Shown: positions 36,118 to 45,869, counted from the first letter of the stretch. The stretch is 64,000 bases of DNA from Kineosporia corallincola (GCF_018499875.1 NZ_JAHBAY010000004.1:372001-436000), one strand, 5' to 3'. Made by a program: numbers and translations. The notes: generated by a model not told the origin, from the letters alone.

Positions 36118-37713
36118 TCAGTAGGCCCCCGAGCCATGGGTCACGGCGCGCACGGTGCGCCACAGAATGGACAGATCGAGCGCCAGCGACCAGTTGTCGA
36201 CGTAGCGCAGGTCGAGCCGCAGCGACTCCTCCCAGGTCAGGTCCGACCGGCCGGAGACCTGCCAGAGGCCGGTCATCCCCGGGCGCACCCGCAGCCGGCG
36301 GATCTCGGTGCGCGAGTAGCCGGCCACCTCGCTGGGCAGCGGGGGCCGCGGGCCGACCAGGGACATGTTGCCGCGCAACACGTTCAGCAGCTGCGGCAGC
36401 TCGTCGAGCGAGTACTTGCGCAGCACCCGCCCGATCCGCGTGATGCGCGGATCGTTGCGGATCTTGAACAGCACGCCGTTGCCCTCGTCGGCCTCGGCCA
36501 GGGTGGCCAGCCGCTGTTCGGCGTCCACCACCATCGAGCGGAACTTGTACACGGTGAACTCGCGGCCGTCGGTGCCCACCCGGGTCTGCCGGAACAGCGC
36601 CGGGCCCCGGCTGGTCAGCCGCACCGCCAGGGCCAGGCCGAGCATCAGCGGCCCGAGCACGGTCAGCAGCAGCAGCGTGGCGCCGTAGTCGAAGGCCACC
36701 TTCAGCGCGCGCCGGGTGCCCTTGAGCACCGGCCGTTCCAGATGCAGCAGCGACATCCCGGCCAGCGGGCGGATCGACAGCCGGGGCCCGGCCACCTCGA
36801 CGATGCCGGGGGAGACCAGCAGCTCCACACCGCGCTCCTCCAGGGCCCAGGACAGCCGGCGCAGGGTGTGACCGGACAGGTCGGGCTGCGACACCACGGC
36901 GACCGCGTCGGCGTCGGTCAGCCGCACCGCCGCGAGCACGTCGGCCGGGGTGCCGACGACCGGCACCTCGTGCACGTGCGACGGGCTGACCTCACCGGCC
37001 GGCAGACAGACCCCGACCGGCACGATCGCGTGGTGCAGCGAGTTCTCGGTGTGCCGTAGCTGGTCGATCAGCGCCACCGCGGCGTCGCTGCGCCCCACCA
37101 CGACGGTGCGGTGCAGGCCGCGGCCGAGGACCCGGGCGCGGTGCAGCCCGCGGCGCAGGGCCCAGCGGCAGGACATGCTGCCCAGCACCACGAACGGCAC
37201 GCAGATCAGGGCGACGGTGCGGGGGAACACGCCGTTCAGGCAGTAGGCGACGGCGGCGACCGTGGTGAACAGGGTGATGCCGGCCCGGGCCAGGCGCTGG
37301 AACTCGTCCGGCCCGGCGCCGATGTAGCGGCGCTCGTAGGTGCGGTGGAGCCAGGCCAGGGTCCCCCAGGTGAGGGGCAGCAGCACGAGCAGGAGCAGGT
37401 ACACGTCCGGGACGGTGCCGAAACGCACCCGCACGGCCAGCGCGGCGGCGAGCGTTCCGACGGTCAGGTCGCAGTAACGTGCGTACCGGCTGTAACGGGC
37501 CAGCAGCGCCCGGGGGCGTTCCAGGCGACGGCTGATCCGGAAACTGGTGCGCGCGGTCGGCACCAGTAACTCGTCGAACGGCAATTCCCCGTCCGGGGCG
37601 GCGCCGGTCCGCGGCAGGGCGTCCGGAATGGACGACCGGGGCGAGACGATCGGGTTTCGGTCGATCAGCTGATCGATGGACAGATCTGCTCCTGAAGCCT
37701 CGGAAACGGACAT
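36118..37713 (-). CDS. Polyprenyl glycosylphosphotransferase, copy 1 (exopolysaccharide priming)
   Basis: 531 residues. Four or five N-terminal TMs, a CoA-binding-like domain, then one TM and the bacterial sugar-transferase domain with YKFRSMVVDAE, RKYSLDELPQLLNVL, SLVGPRPPLPSEVAGYS and VRPGMTGLWQVSGRSDLTW. This WcaJ-type enzyme transfers a hexose-1-phosphate to undecaprenyl phosphate at the membrane to start a repeat unit. ATG 37713 has GGGGGG upstream. Highly similar to copy 2 at 50.96-52.63 kb, and like it divergent from a two-TM protein. Confidence 0.94.
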   Translation of the reverse strand: MSVSEASGADLSIDQLIDRNPIVSPRSSIPDALPRTGAAPDGELPFDELLVPTARTSFRISRRLERPRALLARYSRYARYCDLTVGTLAAALAVRVRFGTVPDVYLLLLVLLPLTWGTLAWLHRTYERRYIGAGPDEFQRLARAGITLFTTVAAVAYCLNGVFPRTVALICVPFVVLGSMSCRWALRRGLHRARVLGRGLHRTVVVGRSDAAVALIDQLRHTENSLHHAIVPVGVCLPAGEVSPSHVHEVPVVGTPADVLAAVRLTDADAVAVVSQPDLSGHTLRRLSWALEERGVELLVSPGIVEVAGPRLSIRPLAGMSLLHLERPVLKGTRRALKVAFDYGATLLLLTVLGPLMLGLALAVRLTSRGPALFRQTRVGTDGREFTVYKFRSMVVDAEQRLATLAEADEGNGVLFKIRNDPRITRIGRVLRKYSLDELPQLLNVLRGNMSLVGPRPPLPSEVAGYSRTEIRRLRVRPGMTGLWQVSGRSDLTWEESLRLDLRYVDNWSLALDLSILWRTVRAVTHGSGAY

Positions 37714-38386
37714 CGAATTCGGCCCCCCACGGCACGCGAATACGGTCCGACCCGGAACAGACCGCCATTGGCCGACGTCGGACCCGATGCTCAGGCTAGG
37801 GCGAATGATCTTGTCGGGTATCGGCTTTCCGTCATCCACGATGGACAGGACCCGTTCGGTCGGGCCGTGAGGCCCACCCGGGGGAGATTCCGGTTCACCG
37901 ATCGGCCGATATTCACCGCGCCGTCATTCGAGGTCCGCCCGGAAAAAGACAAGGGGGTATCGCGGTCGGGCGGGACCGGAGAATTCCGGCGGGTGGCATC
38001 AGCATTCACGGCGGTCATCCGGAGGCACCTGAAGGGCGCGGATTCTTTCTGACCGTTCTCGCGGACGATCGAAAGGGCCTTCGGTGCGTGGCCGCCCGCG
38101 GCGGACTCCATTGCCCTCGCGGATGCGACCCGACGGACCGCCGTCGCCTTCCCTGGCCGGCTGATTGCACAGAGTTGCTCTGTAACTGTCTGCAACAGGA
38201 AACGTACACCATGTGAAGCGGCGCTGTAGTGCCCCTGCCATGAGGAGGTCATCGGGAGGTATTGACTGGTCGCATTGCGTGATTGATGGTGATTTGCACC
38301 GACTGGCCCGGCGAGGAAGTCGCCCTCGCGTACGGGGCTTGGGTGCCGGCGGCCCACTGGACACGCGGACGCACGAGGAGCGATGG
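37714..38386. other. 673-base divergent promoter region
   Basis: No gene seen. Contains an inverted repeat, ACAGAG-TTG-CTCTGT at 38169-38183, overlapping GTTGC/GCAAC arms at 38174-38196, a possible operator about 200 bases before the plus-strand gene. The open frame from 38213 has poor coding character until the GAGGAG-preceded GTG at 38387. Confidence 0.55.
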
Positions 38387-39835
38387 GTGACTGTGAACGA
38401 GACCACGGGCGCCGGTGCGGGCCGGCACCTGGCCCAGCCGAGCACGGCGTCGGCCCCTCCCGACGACCTGGTGACCCGGCTGCTGTGCGCGGCCTGCTAT
38501 CTGCACGACGACATCGCCGACTCGGCGGTGAGCGCCCTGCTCCGGCCCACCCGGCGGGCACTGAGCCCGAACTGGCAGGTCGACCACCTGGCCCTGGCCC
38601 GGCACGCGGCCCGGGCCAGGCAACTGCGCGACACCCGTGACAGCTGGCTGAACCGGGAGATCTGGTACGTCACCGGCACCGCGTTCATCGCCCTGCTGCT
38701 GACCGTCTCCGGCGTGCTCGGGCCGTTCAACTTCGTGCTGATCGTGCTGTTCCTGCTGTTCTGGGCCTACGTGGTGGCGGTCGGCATCGTGTACTTCCAG
38801 ATGCGCGCGGCCCGGCGGTCGGCCATCGGCGTGGCCCTCGACCCGGCCGCCGACCCGCCGCCACCGCTGCGGCACGTCTCCACCGAGGAGGCGCTGCGCG
38901 ACCTGAACCACTGCAACGTGGTGCTGTACCGCGCCGACTCGCAGCCCTTCGTCGGGTCAGGGGTCAAGCTGGACGGCTGGCAGATCACCATCGACATCAG
39001 CCGCCGCACCCGGGCCGGCGCCGGGCCGGTCACCGGCGCCGAGCTCCAGGCCGCCCTGCTGGAGATGCTGCCCGGCCGGATCAGCCCGCGGCCGACGGGC
39101 GGTCACCGGCTGTACGTGCGGGGCGGCGCGGGCTCGCTCGCCGTGGACCTGTACCGCTACGGCCCGGTGGAGCGAAACCGCACGGAACAGCTGAACTTCC
39201 GCCGTCCGGTGGCCTGGCTGCCCCGTGGCGTGCTGCGCCCGTACTTCGACCGGCGTGACGAGAATGCCCGGGTGTACACCTGTTTCCAGCAGTCCACCTG
39301 GGGCGGGCAGGTGGTGGTGACGCTGTTCGTCCACGCGCACGTGGCCAACCAGACGCTGTTCGTGGAGGGCCAGGTGTACGCGTTGCGGCCGCTGCACTCC
39401 GAGCTCTACGAGGTGCGCACGCTGCCCGTGGGCACCGCCCCCGAACTCCAGGCGCTCGGCCCGATCGCCCTCACCGAGGCCACCTCGCTGCTGCTGAACG
39501 CGCCCTCGGAGATCATGAAGAAGTCGCGCACGTCACGCCTGCGCACGTCGAACGCGGTGGAGGCGGACAACGAGATCGCGCAGCGTCGCGACGTCGACTT
39601 CGGCGCGGTCAGGAGCGTGCGCGAGCAGGTGTCGAACTTCGATCTGGGCGAGCACTTCGCGGCCGGTGACGAGGAGCTCTTCTACCAGGTGTTCACCCGG
39701 CGCTCGCTGGAGTGCGTGGAGGAGTTCCTCACCTCGCGGGGCGTGGACACGGCCGAATTCTCCGGCCAGAGCACCGAAATCATCAGCAAGGCCACGGCCA
39801 ACGCGCGCAGCGTCTACGGCGAGTCGGCGGGGTAA
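38387..39835 (+). CDS. Two-TM protein of unknown family, copy 1, divergent from the priming enzyme
   Basis: 482 residues. After about 95 N-terminal residues including SPNWQVDHLALARHAARARQ come two membrane segments (WYVTGTAFIALLLTVSGVLG and FNFVLIVLFLLFWAYVVAVG), then a large soluble domain with GGHRLYVRGG, GGQVVVTLFVHAHVAN and FVEGQVYALRPLHSELYEVR. The protein at 52943-54481 has the same layout and shared blocks. No known family recognised; probable role in polysaccharide export or regulation is inferred only from position. GAGGAG six bases before GTG 38387 sets the start. Confidence 0.75.
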   Translation: MTVNETTGAGAGRHLAQPSTASAPPDDLVTRLLCAACYLHDDIADSAVSALLRPTRRALSPNWQVDHLALARHAARARQLRDTRDSWLNREIWYVTGTAFIALLLTVSGVLGPFNFVLIVLFLLFWAYVVAVGIVYFQMRAARRSAIGVALDPAADPPPPLRHVSTEEALRDLNHCNVVLYRADSQPFVGSGVKLDGWQITIDISRRTRAGAGPVTGAELQAALLEMLPGRISPRPTGGHRLYVRGGAGSLAVDLYRYGPVERNRTEQLNFRRPVAWLPRGVLRPYFDRRDENARVYTCFQQSTWGGQVVVTLFVHAHVANQTLFVEGQVYALRPLHSELYEVRTLPVGTAPELQALGPIALTEATSLLLNAPSEIMKKSRTSRLRTSNAVEADNEIAQRRDVDFGAVRSVREQVSNFDLGEHFAAGDEELFYQVFTRRSLECVEEFLTSRGVDTAEFSGQSTEIISKATANARSVYGESAG

Positions 39836-39853
39836 CGGTTTTCGCGGTGCCCC

Positions 39854-39905
39854 AATGGTGGACGACGAGGAGCCCGCGCGGCCCCTCGTCGTCCACCATT
39901 TTTTT
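39854..39905. terminator. Strong intrinsic terminator
   Basis: Perfect 17-bp stem (39854-39870 with 39884-39900), 13-base loop, and seven T bases at 39899-39905. It lies 18 bases after the two-TM gene, oriented for plus-strand transcripts, and ends just before the stop of the convergent MFS gene (39914). Confidence 0.92.
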
Positions 39906-39913
39906 GGAACCCC

Positions 39914-41188
39914 TCAGTGCATGGCCTCGACGTGCTGCACCGGGTGGCGTGGGAAGGTCTCCCTGGCCCGGGCCGCCAGCAGGAAAGCGAGTGCGGTCAT
40001 CACCGCGCCGAGCAGCGGCAGCAGCGCGAGATATCCTTGACCGTAGAGCCTTTCACCGATCAGGGCGCCGCTGCCGATGCCGATCTGGAACGCCACCACC
40101 TGCACCGAGGCGGCGGCGTCCTGGCTGAGCGGCGCCCGGCGGATCACCGCGGCCTGCAACGCCATCGACATCGGTGACGAGGCCAGGCCCCAGACCAGCA
40201 CGGCGAGAACGGTGATCACCGCACCGGGCACGCTGACCAGCACCGCCATCGCCGCCGCCATGGTGCCGAAGATGGCCAGCATCACCAGGTCGGGGCGGCG
40301 GTCGATGAACCGCCCGGCGATCAGGTTGCCGCACACCCCGGCGATGCCGAAACCGAGCAGCAGCACGGCCAGGGCCCGGCCGTCCAGGCCGCCGTCGCGG
40401 CGCACCAGCGGGGCGATGTAGGTGTAGGCGGCGAACTGGCCGATCACCGCGGTCAGGGTGATCACGCAGCCCGGCAGGGTGGCGCGGGAGCGGATCTGCC
40501 GCCCGGCGGCGAGCATCTGGCCCTTCAGCGTGACCGAGGCGTCGCGCGGCAGCACCGGCAGGTGCGGCACGACCACCAGGATGCAGACCAGGCTGATCGC
40601 GCCGACCGCGGCCACGCAGACCACCGCCGTGCGCCAGCTGGTGGCCTGGCCGACCACGGTGGCGATCGGCGCGCCCAGCACCATGGCCAGCGACGAGCCG
40701 GTGAACACCCAGGCGGTGGCCTTGCCGCTCATCGTGGGCGGGGCCAGCCGCTGGGCGATCGGGGCGACGATGGCCCAGAACACCCCGTGCGCCGCGGCGG
40801 AGAACACCCGGGCCAGCGAGAGCACGGTCAGGCTGGGCGCGAACGCGGCCAGCAACTGGGCCACCACGAACACGGCGAGCGTGCCGGCCAGCAGCTGGTG
40901 CCGGGGGAAGCGCATGGTCAGCGCGGTCATCGGGATGGTGGTGACCGCGGCCACCGCGGCGTACGAGGTGAGCAGCAGGCCCACCTGGGCCTCGGTGACG
41001 CCGAGGTCGGAGCTGATCTGCGGGAGCAGGCCGACGGGGAGCATCTCGGCGGTCACGTAGATGAACGAGCACGTCGCCAGGACGATCAGCGCGGCATAGT
41101 TGGGCCGGTCGGGCAGCCGGGTGCTGCGTGGGGAGTCGAGGGGGACGGCATGGGCCTGGCTCAGGTCGGGGCGTGACACATGCTGCAT
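39914..41188 (-). CDS. MFS transporter of the DHA1 (AraJ/Bcr-like) type
   Basis: 424 residues, 12 predicted helices; starts with a short soluble stretch and then YAALIVLATCSFIYVTAEML and VGLLLTSYAAVAAVTTIPMT. The subgroup exports sugars or drugs; substrate unknown. ATG 41188 is divergent from a ROK regulator 43 bases away, which probably controls it. The frame is open further upstream but only antisense to the ROK gene. Confidence 0.9.
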   Translation of the reverse strand: MQHVSRPDLSQAHAVPLDSPRSTRLPDRPNYAALIVLATCSFIYVTAEMLPVGLLPQISSDLGVTEAQVGLLLTSYAAVAAVTTIPMTALTMRFPRHQLLAGTLAVFVVAQLLAAFAPSLTVLSLARVFSAAAHGVFWAIVAPIAQRLAPPTMSGKATAWVFTGSSLAMVLGAPIATVVGQATSWRTAVVCVAAVGAISLVCILVVVPHLPVLPRDASVTLKGQMLAAGRQIRSRATLPGCVITLTAVIGQFAAYTYIAPLVRRDGGLDGRALAVLLLGFGIAGVCGNLIAGRFIDRRPDLVMLAIFGTMAAAMAVLVSVPGAVITVLAVLVWGLASSPMSMALQAAVIRRAPLSQDAAASVQVVAFQIGIGSGALIGERLYGQGYLALLPLLGAVMTALAFLLAARARETFPRHPVQHVEAMH

Positions 41189-41231
41189 ATTAAGCTCTGT
41201 CTTCGAGCAAATACAGGGAGTTGGGCCGGTC

Positions 41232-42371
41232 GTGATCGGGACGCGAGCGTCCGAGTTACTGCGTGTGGTGCACGAGAACCCGGACATCACCCGGGCGGAC
41301 GCCGCCCGCCGGGTGGGGATCGGCACCGGGGCGGCCACCGAGCTGGTGGCCCGGCTGACCGCGGCCGAGCTGATCAGCGAGCGCCCGGCCGGCCCGGCCG
41401 GGCGCGGGCGGCCCACCACGGTGCTCCAGCCGCACCCGCGCGGGCCGCTGGTGCTCGGGGTGGCCTTCGCCCACGAGACCTGGCGGGCCGAGGTGGTTCA
41501 GCTGGGCGGTGAGGTGGTGGCCAGTGACGGCGACGAGCAGATGGCCGGCGCCTACGGCGAGGGCGAGCGCATCCTGCTGGAGGTCAAGGCCCGGCTGACC
41601 CGGCTGCGACGGCGTTTTCGTGGGCGGATCCGTGGCATGGGGGTGTCGGTGCCCGGCCTGGTGGCCATGGACCGGCTGGTCGAGGCGAGCACCCTGGGCT
41701 GGTCCGGGCTGGACATGGGCATCCTCTGGCCGAACGCCCCGGTGGTCGCGCTCGGCAACGACGCCACCTTCGCCGCCTCGGCCGAGTCCTGCCGGGGCGC
41801 GGCCGTGGGAGCCGCGGTGGCGCTGCACGTGCGGGTGGACGCCGGGCTGGGCGGTGCCCTGGTCGAGTCCGGCCGGGTGCTGACCGGGGCGGTCGGGCTG
41901 GGCGGCGAGTTCGGGCACATGCCGTTCGCGCCGGACGACGTGCACTGCCCGTGCGGTGCGCGGGGCTGCTGGGGGGCCAGCCTGGACGGTGGGGCGCTGG
42001 CCCGGCTGCTGGGCGAGCCGGCGCCGACCGAGCCGGTGGCCTATGCGCGGCGGGTGGTGGCCCGGGCGGCGCGGGCCGGCGCCGGCTCACCCGAGCACGA
42101 CGCGGTCACCGCGGTGGCCGCCCGGCTGGGCCGGGGGATCGCCGGTCTGGTCAACGCCGTGGACCCGGACCTGGTCACGGTGGGCGGGCTGGGCGTGGAC
42201 TACCTGGCCGCCGCCTCGCGGGCCCTGGACGACGCCTACCTGGCCGGGCTGATGGCCTTCCGGCGCAAGGACCCGCCGCCGGTGCTGGCCGCGGAGCTGC
42301 TGGAGGGCGGGCCGGTGGCGGGTGCGGCCGAGGAGGCCTGGGCCCGGCTGTGGCCCCTGCTGCCGACCTGA
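41232..42371 (+). CDS. ROK-family transcriptional regulator
   Basis: 379 residues. An N-terminal winged helix (about 4-65, with NPDITRADAARRVGIGTGAA) is followed by the ROK sugar-kinase fold: ALGNDATFAASAESCRG, and the zinc site H238-x-C239-C241-C246 (HCPCGARGCWG). ROK repressors respond to sugars. It is divergent from the MFS gene, with a GCTC-N7-GAGC inverted repeat in the shared gap (41194-41208) as a weak operator candidate. The GTG 41232 start is the best of several options. Confidence 0.88.
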   Translation: MIGTRASELLRVVHENPDITRADAARRVGIGTGAATELVARLTAAELISERPAGPAGRGRPTTVLQPHPRGPLVLGVAFAHETWRAEVVQLGGEVVASDGDEQMAGAYGEGERILLEVKARLTRLRRRFRGRIRGMGVSVPGLVAMDRLVEASTLGWSGLDMGILWPNAPVVALGNDATFAASAESCRGAAVGAAVALHVRVDAGLGGALVESGRVLTGAVGLGGEFGHMPFAPDDVHCPCGARGCWGASLDGGALARLLGEPAPTEPVAYARRVVARAARAGAGSPEHDAVTAVAARLGRGIAGLVNAVDPDLVTVGGLGVDYLAAASRALDDAYLAGLMAFRRKDPPPVLAAELLEGGPVAGAAEEAWARLWPLLPT

Positions 42372-42427
42372 GCCGGTTCGCTGCCGATCTGGGCCGATTC
42401 GCTGCCGCCCTGGGTCGGTTCGCTCAG
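42368..42427. repeat. Three imperfect 21-bp tandem repeats spanning two convergent stops
   Basis: Units at 42368-42388, 42389-42409 and a shorter one at 42410-42427, each starting CTG followed by (A/G)G(C/T)CG. The ROK stop lies in the first unit, and the VOC gene's stop (42424) in the last. Looks like slippage at the ends of two genes. Confidence 0.75.
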
Positions 42428-42804
42428 GTCTCGGGCAGGTACAGGCAGAACGGGTGGCCGGACGGGTCCAGGAGCACCCGCACGTCGTCCTGCGGCTGGA
42501 AATCGGCCAGGGCGGCGCCGCACTCCTGGGCCCAGGCCACGGCCGGGGCCATCTCGGTGACCAGGATGTCGAGATGCAGCTGCATCGGGGTCTGGTCGTC
42601 TCCGGCCGGCCAGACCGGCGGCCGGTAACGCTCGTCCAGCTGGAACGACAGGCCGGCGCCGCCGGGTGCCCGGAGCTTTCGCCAGTCCGGCAGCTCGTCC
42701 TGGTCCAGCTCCCAGCCGAGCAGGCGCCGGTAGAACTCGGAGAGCATCTCCACGTCGTCGGTGTCGAGCACGATCCCGGTCAGCGTCAGCGATGGTCGGT
42801 CCAT
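42424..42804 (-). CDS. VOC-family protein (glyoxalase/bleomycin-resistance fold)
   Basis: 126 residues with two beta-alpha-beta-beta-beta halves: LTGIVLDTDDVEMLSEFYRR, LLGWELDQDELPDW, and VRVLLDPSGHPFCLYLPET. The fold is used by metal-dependent enzymes and resistance proteins; this one's substrate is unknown. The His in MQLHLDILV and the C-terminal region could bind metal. Start at ATG 42804; the frame is open upstream without a better start. Confidence 0.85.
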   Translation of the reverse strand: MDRPSLTLTGIVLDTDDVEMLSEFYRRLLGWELDQDELPDWRKLRAPGGAGLSFQLDERYRPPVWPAGDDQTPMQLHLDILVTEMAPAVAWAQECGAALADFQPQDDVRVLLDPSGHPFCLYLPET

Positions 42805-42874
42805 GGCCTCCAGCTTCGCAGAGGCTCCCGGAATCCGCGTGATGAGTGGCGCGGGGCCGACGTAGGCTGCGCCC

Positions 42875-43840
42875 ATGCCGGACACCGTCACCTACGCAGA
42901 CGTCGAGGCCGCCGCCCACCGGATCGCCGGGGTGGTGCACCGCACGCCGGTGGTGACCAGCCGCCGCATCGACGCCCAGGCCGGGGCGCAGATCTTCCTC
43001 AAGTGCGAGAACCTGCAATGAGCCGGGTCTTTCAAGATCCGTGGGGCGTACAACGCGCTGGCCCGGCTGAGCGAGGAACAGCGCCGGGCCGGGGTGGTCG
43101 CGTTCTCGTCGGGCAACCACGCGCAGGCCGTGGCGCTGGCCGCGAGCCTGCTCGGCGCACCCGCCACCATCGTCATGCCGCACGACACCGTCGCCTCGAA
43201 ACTGGCCGCCACCCAGGAGTACGGCGCCGAGGTGATCGAGTACGACCGCTACACGCAGGACCGCGCGGCGATCGCCGCGCGGCTCGCCGAGGAACGCGGC
43301 CTCACCCTCGTGCCCCCGTTCGACCACCCGCACGTGATCGCCGGCCAGGGCACCGCGGCCCGCGAGATGCTGGAGGAGGTGCCCGGCCTGGACGCCGTGA
43401 TCACCCCGCTCGGCGGTGGTGGGCTGCTCTCCGGAACCGTGCTCAGTGTGCGGCAACTCGCACCCCGGGCACAGATCATCGGGGTCGAGCCGGAGGCCGG
43501 TGACGACGGCGCGCAGTCGTTCCGCAAGGGCGAGATCGTCACCATCCCGACGCCCCGCACGATCGCCGACGGGGCACAGACCACGGCCCTGGGCGTGCAC
43601 CCGTTCGCCGTCATCCGCCGCGAGGTCACCGGCGTGACCACCGCGAGCGACGCCGAACTGGTCTCTGCCATGCGGCTTCTCGCCGGAACGGCGAAACTGG
43701 TGGTGGAGCCGACCGGGGCCCTCGCGCTGGCCGGTGCGCTCCGGCTGGCGCGCGGCGAGCTGGCCGGCCGGCGCGTCGGTGTGGTGCTCAGCGGCGGCAA
43801 CGTCGACCTGGACCGCTTCGCCGCGCTGATCAGCGGCTGA
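42875..43840 (+). pseudogene. Threonine dehydratase-like gene with one in-frame TGA
   Basis: A PLP fold-II threonine ammonia-lyase-like protein of about 321 codons. From ATG 42875 it reads to KCENLQ, then TGA at 43019-43021 (codon 49), then AGSFKIRGAYNALARL and SSGNHAQAVALAA, with no other interruption to the end. The lysine in SFKIRGA (codon 54) would bind PLP, and GGGGLLSGTV is the phosphate-binding loop. The TGA could come from CGA by one change. As written, a nonsense pseudogene, unless it is a sequencing error or is read through. Product would be 2-oxobutanoate. Confidence 0.88.
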
Positions 43841-45869
43841 GGTAGTCACCGGCCTCGGCCGGGGGCAGCGGGACGCTGTAGTACGAGCCCTGGGCGTGGT
43901 CCGCGCCGAGCGAGGTGACCAGGGCCTCGTCCTGGGCGGTCTCCACGCCCTCCACGGTGACCTGCATGCCCAGGCGGTGCGCCAGGGCGATGGTGGAGGC
44001 CAGCACGTCGCGCCGGGCCGACCCCTGCACCGGCTGCTGGCTGTGCCGGCCCGGGCCGAACAGCCGGCTGGTCAGCCGGGCCGGTGCGGCCTGGGCCGGG
44101 CTCGGCACCGGGCGCTGGGCGGAGAGGAAGTCCCCGGCCAGCTTCAGCGTGCGCACCCCCATCCCGGGCAGTTCTGCCAGCCGGGCCAGATGGGCCTTGC
44201 CGGTGCCGAAGTCGTCGAGGGCCAGGCCCACGCCGACATGGGCCAGGTCGCGGATCACGGCCTGCGCGGCCGGGTCGCCCAGGGCCGCGTTCTCGGTGAT
44301 CTCCAGCTGGAGCAGGTGAGCAGGCAGGCCGGTGCGGTCGAGGACGGTGACCACGTCACGCACCGTGGACTGCTCGGTGAGCTGCCGGGGATCCAGGTTG
44401 ACCGAGATCACCGGGCCCCGGGCCAGGTCGTCGTGCCAGGCCAGGCTCTGCCCGCAGGCCCGCTCCAGCACGCTGCGCCCGAGCTCCTGGATCAGCCCGG
44501 CGCGCTGGGCGAGCGGGATGAACGCGTCCGGCTCCAGCAGGCCCAGACGCTCGTGCTCCCAGCGGGCCAGGGCCTCGACCATCTCGACCCGGCCGGAGCG
44601 CAGGCCGACGATGGGCTGGTAGTGGGCCAGCAGCCGGCCCGAGTCGATCGCGGCCGGCAGCTCGGCGGCCAGGGTGAGCCCGGCGACCTGCCTGGCCGCG
44701 CGCTCCACCTCGAACAGCGCGATCGACCCGGTGCCGCGGTCGCGGGCCCAGGAGCCGGCCAGGCCGACGTCGCGCAGCATGGTCTCCGGGTCGGCGTTGC
44801 CGGTGGGCCGGGAGACCACGCCGACCGAGGGCGAGAGCACCACCGAGCGGTCTCCCAGGCTGATCGGGGCGCGCACCGCCTCCTGCGCCGCCGCCACCCG
44901 CTGGGTCACGTTCTCCTGCCGCTCCTGGCCGGGCGTCTTCACCCCGATCGCGGCCACGATGAACTCCTCGCGGCCGACCTTGGCGATCAGCTCGTCGCTG
45001 CCGCCGAACCGGGCCGCCAGCCGCTCGGTGACGGTGCGCAGCAGCTGGTCGCCCACGGCCGGTCCGAAACCCCGGTCCAGGGGCTCGAATCCGCCCAGGG
45101 TGAGCAGGCAGACGCCGAGGACGCCCGGGGGCGAGGAGGCCAGCAGCTCGTTGAGGGCCACCACGAAGCCCCGGCGGTTGGGCAGGCCGGTGACCGGGTC
45201 GCGCAGTTCGGCCTGCCGCTGCTCGGCCCGGGCCCGCTCCAGCGCCAGCAGGGCGGAGCTGCGGATGGCGTCCTGCTCCTCCAGCGTCTTGTCGCGCACC
45301 GCGCGCACGAAGCCCTGGCTGATCGTGGAGACCAGCTCGGCGGCGCGTTCCGGTTGTGTGGCCGCGAACCGGCGCACCACCAGGGCCGTGGTGCACCCGA
45401 GCGCGGCCGGGGAGGCGTAGCCCATCTGCACCAGGGCGTGGCCCAGCTCGGTGCCCGGGGTGGCGGCCGGGGCGTCGTCCGCCAGCGCCTCGACCAGGCG
45501 GATGGTCCAGCGGCGCAGCTCGGCGACGATCGCGGTGCGGTCGGCCGCGACGTAGCCGGTGCGGGCCAGCAGCCCGGCCCACTCCCAGGCGATCACGGTG
45601 GTGTCGACGGCGGCGTCGTCGATGACGTCGGTGGTGTTACCCGTGCTGTTGCCGTTGGTCATGGCTGCGACCCCGTTCGCTCCGGAGACGGCGTGGACCC
45701 CGTTGGTCACGTTCTTCGCCATCGGTCCTACCGGAGCCACGGGGGCGGCCGGAATCGGCGTCAGGGGGCCGGGATTCGGTCGGGCACCGTTCGACCCGGC
45801 GCGGATGCGCACCAGGTGCCTCGGTGGGTCGTGCGGGAACGCTTCGGCCCTGTCGGGCGTGGTGTCCAC
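43830..45869 (-). CDS. GGDEF-EAL protein with degenerate GGDEF
   Basis: 679 residues. After about 165 residues without a named domain comes a GGDEF domain (ELRDPVTGLPNRRGFV) whose signature reads GREEF (299-303), so cyclase activity is doubtful. An EAL domain follows (E432 in EALARWEHE, then LEITENAA, DDFGTGKAH, VEGVETAQDE), which may hydrolyse cyclic di-GMP, with an insert of about 35 residues after LKLAGDFLSAQR. Start GTG 45869 is set by GGAGGA six bases upstream. It overlaps the convergent dehydratase by 11 bases. Confidence 0.88.
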   Translation of the reverse strand: MDTTPDRAEAFPHDPPRHLVRIRAGSNGARPNPGPLTPIPAAPVAPVGPMAKNVTNGVHAVSGANGVAAMTNGNSTGNTTDVIDDAAVDTTVIAWEWAGLLARTGYVAADRTAIVAELRRWTIRLVEALADDAPAATPGTELGHALVQMGYASPAALGCTTALVVRRFAATQPERAAELVSTISQGFVRAVRDKTLEEQDAIRSSALLALERARAEQRQAELRDPVTGLPNRRGFVVALNELLASSPPGVLGVCLLTLGGFEPLDRGFGPAVGDQLLRTVTERLAARFGGSDELIAKVGREEFIVAAIGVKTPGQERQENVTQRVAAAQEAVRAPISLGDRSVVLSPSVGVVSRPTGNADPETMLRDVGLAGSWARDRGTGSIALFEVERAARQVAGLTLAAELPAAIDSGRLLAHYQPIVGLRSGRVEMVEALARWEHERLGLLEPDAFIPLAQRAGLIQELGRSVLERACGQSLAWHDDLARGPVISVNLDPRQLTEQSTVRDVVTVLDRTGLPAHLLQLEITENAALGDPAAQAVIRDLAHVGVGLALDDFGTGKAHLARLAELPGMGVRTLKLAGDFLSAQRPVPSPAQAAPARLTSRLFGPGRHSQQPVQGSARRDVLASTIALAHRLGMQVTVEGVETAQDEALVTSLGADHAQGSYYSVPLPPAEAGDYLSR

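Noticed and set aside
43019-43021. TGA as a selenocysteine codon
   Set aside because: Threonine dehydratases do not use selenocysteine at this site, and the formate dehydrogenase here uses Cys, so no sign of selenocysteine use.
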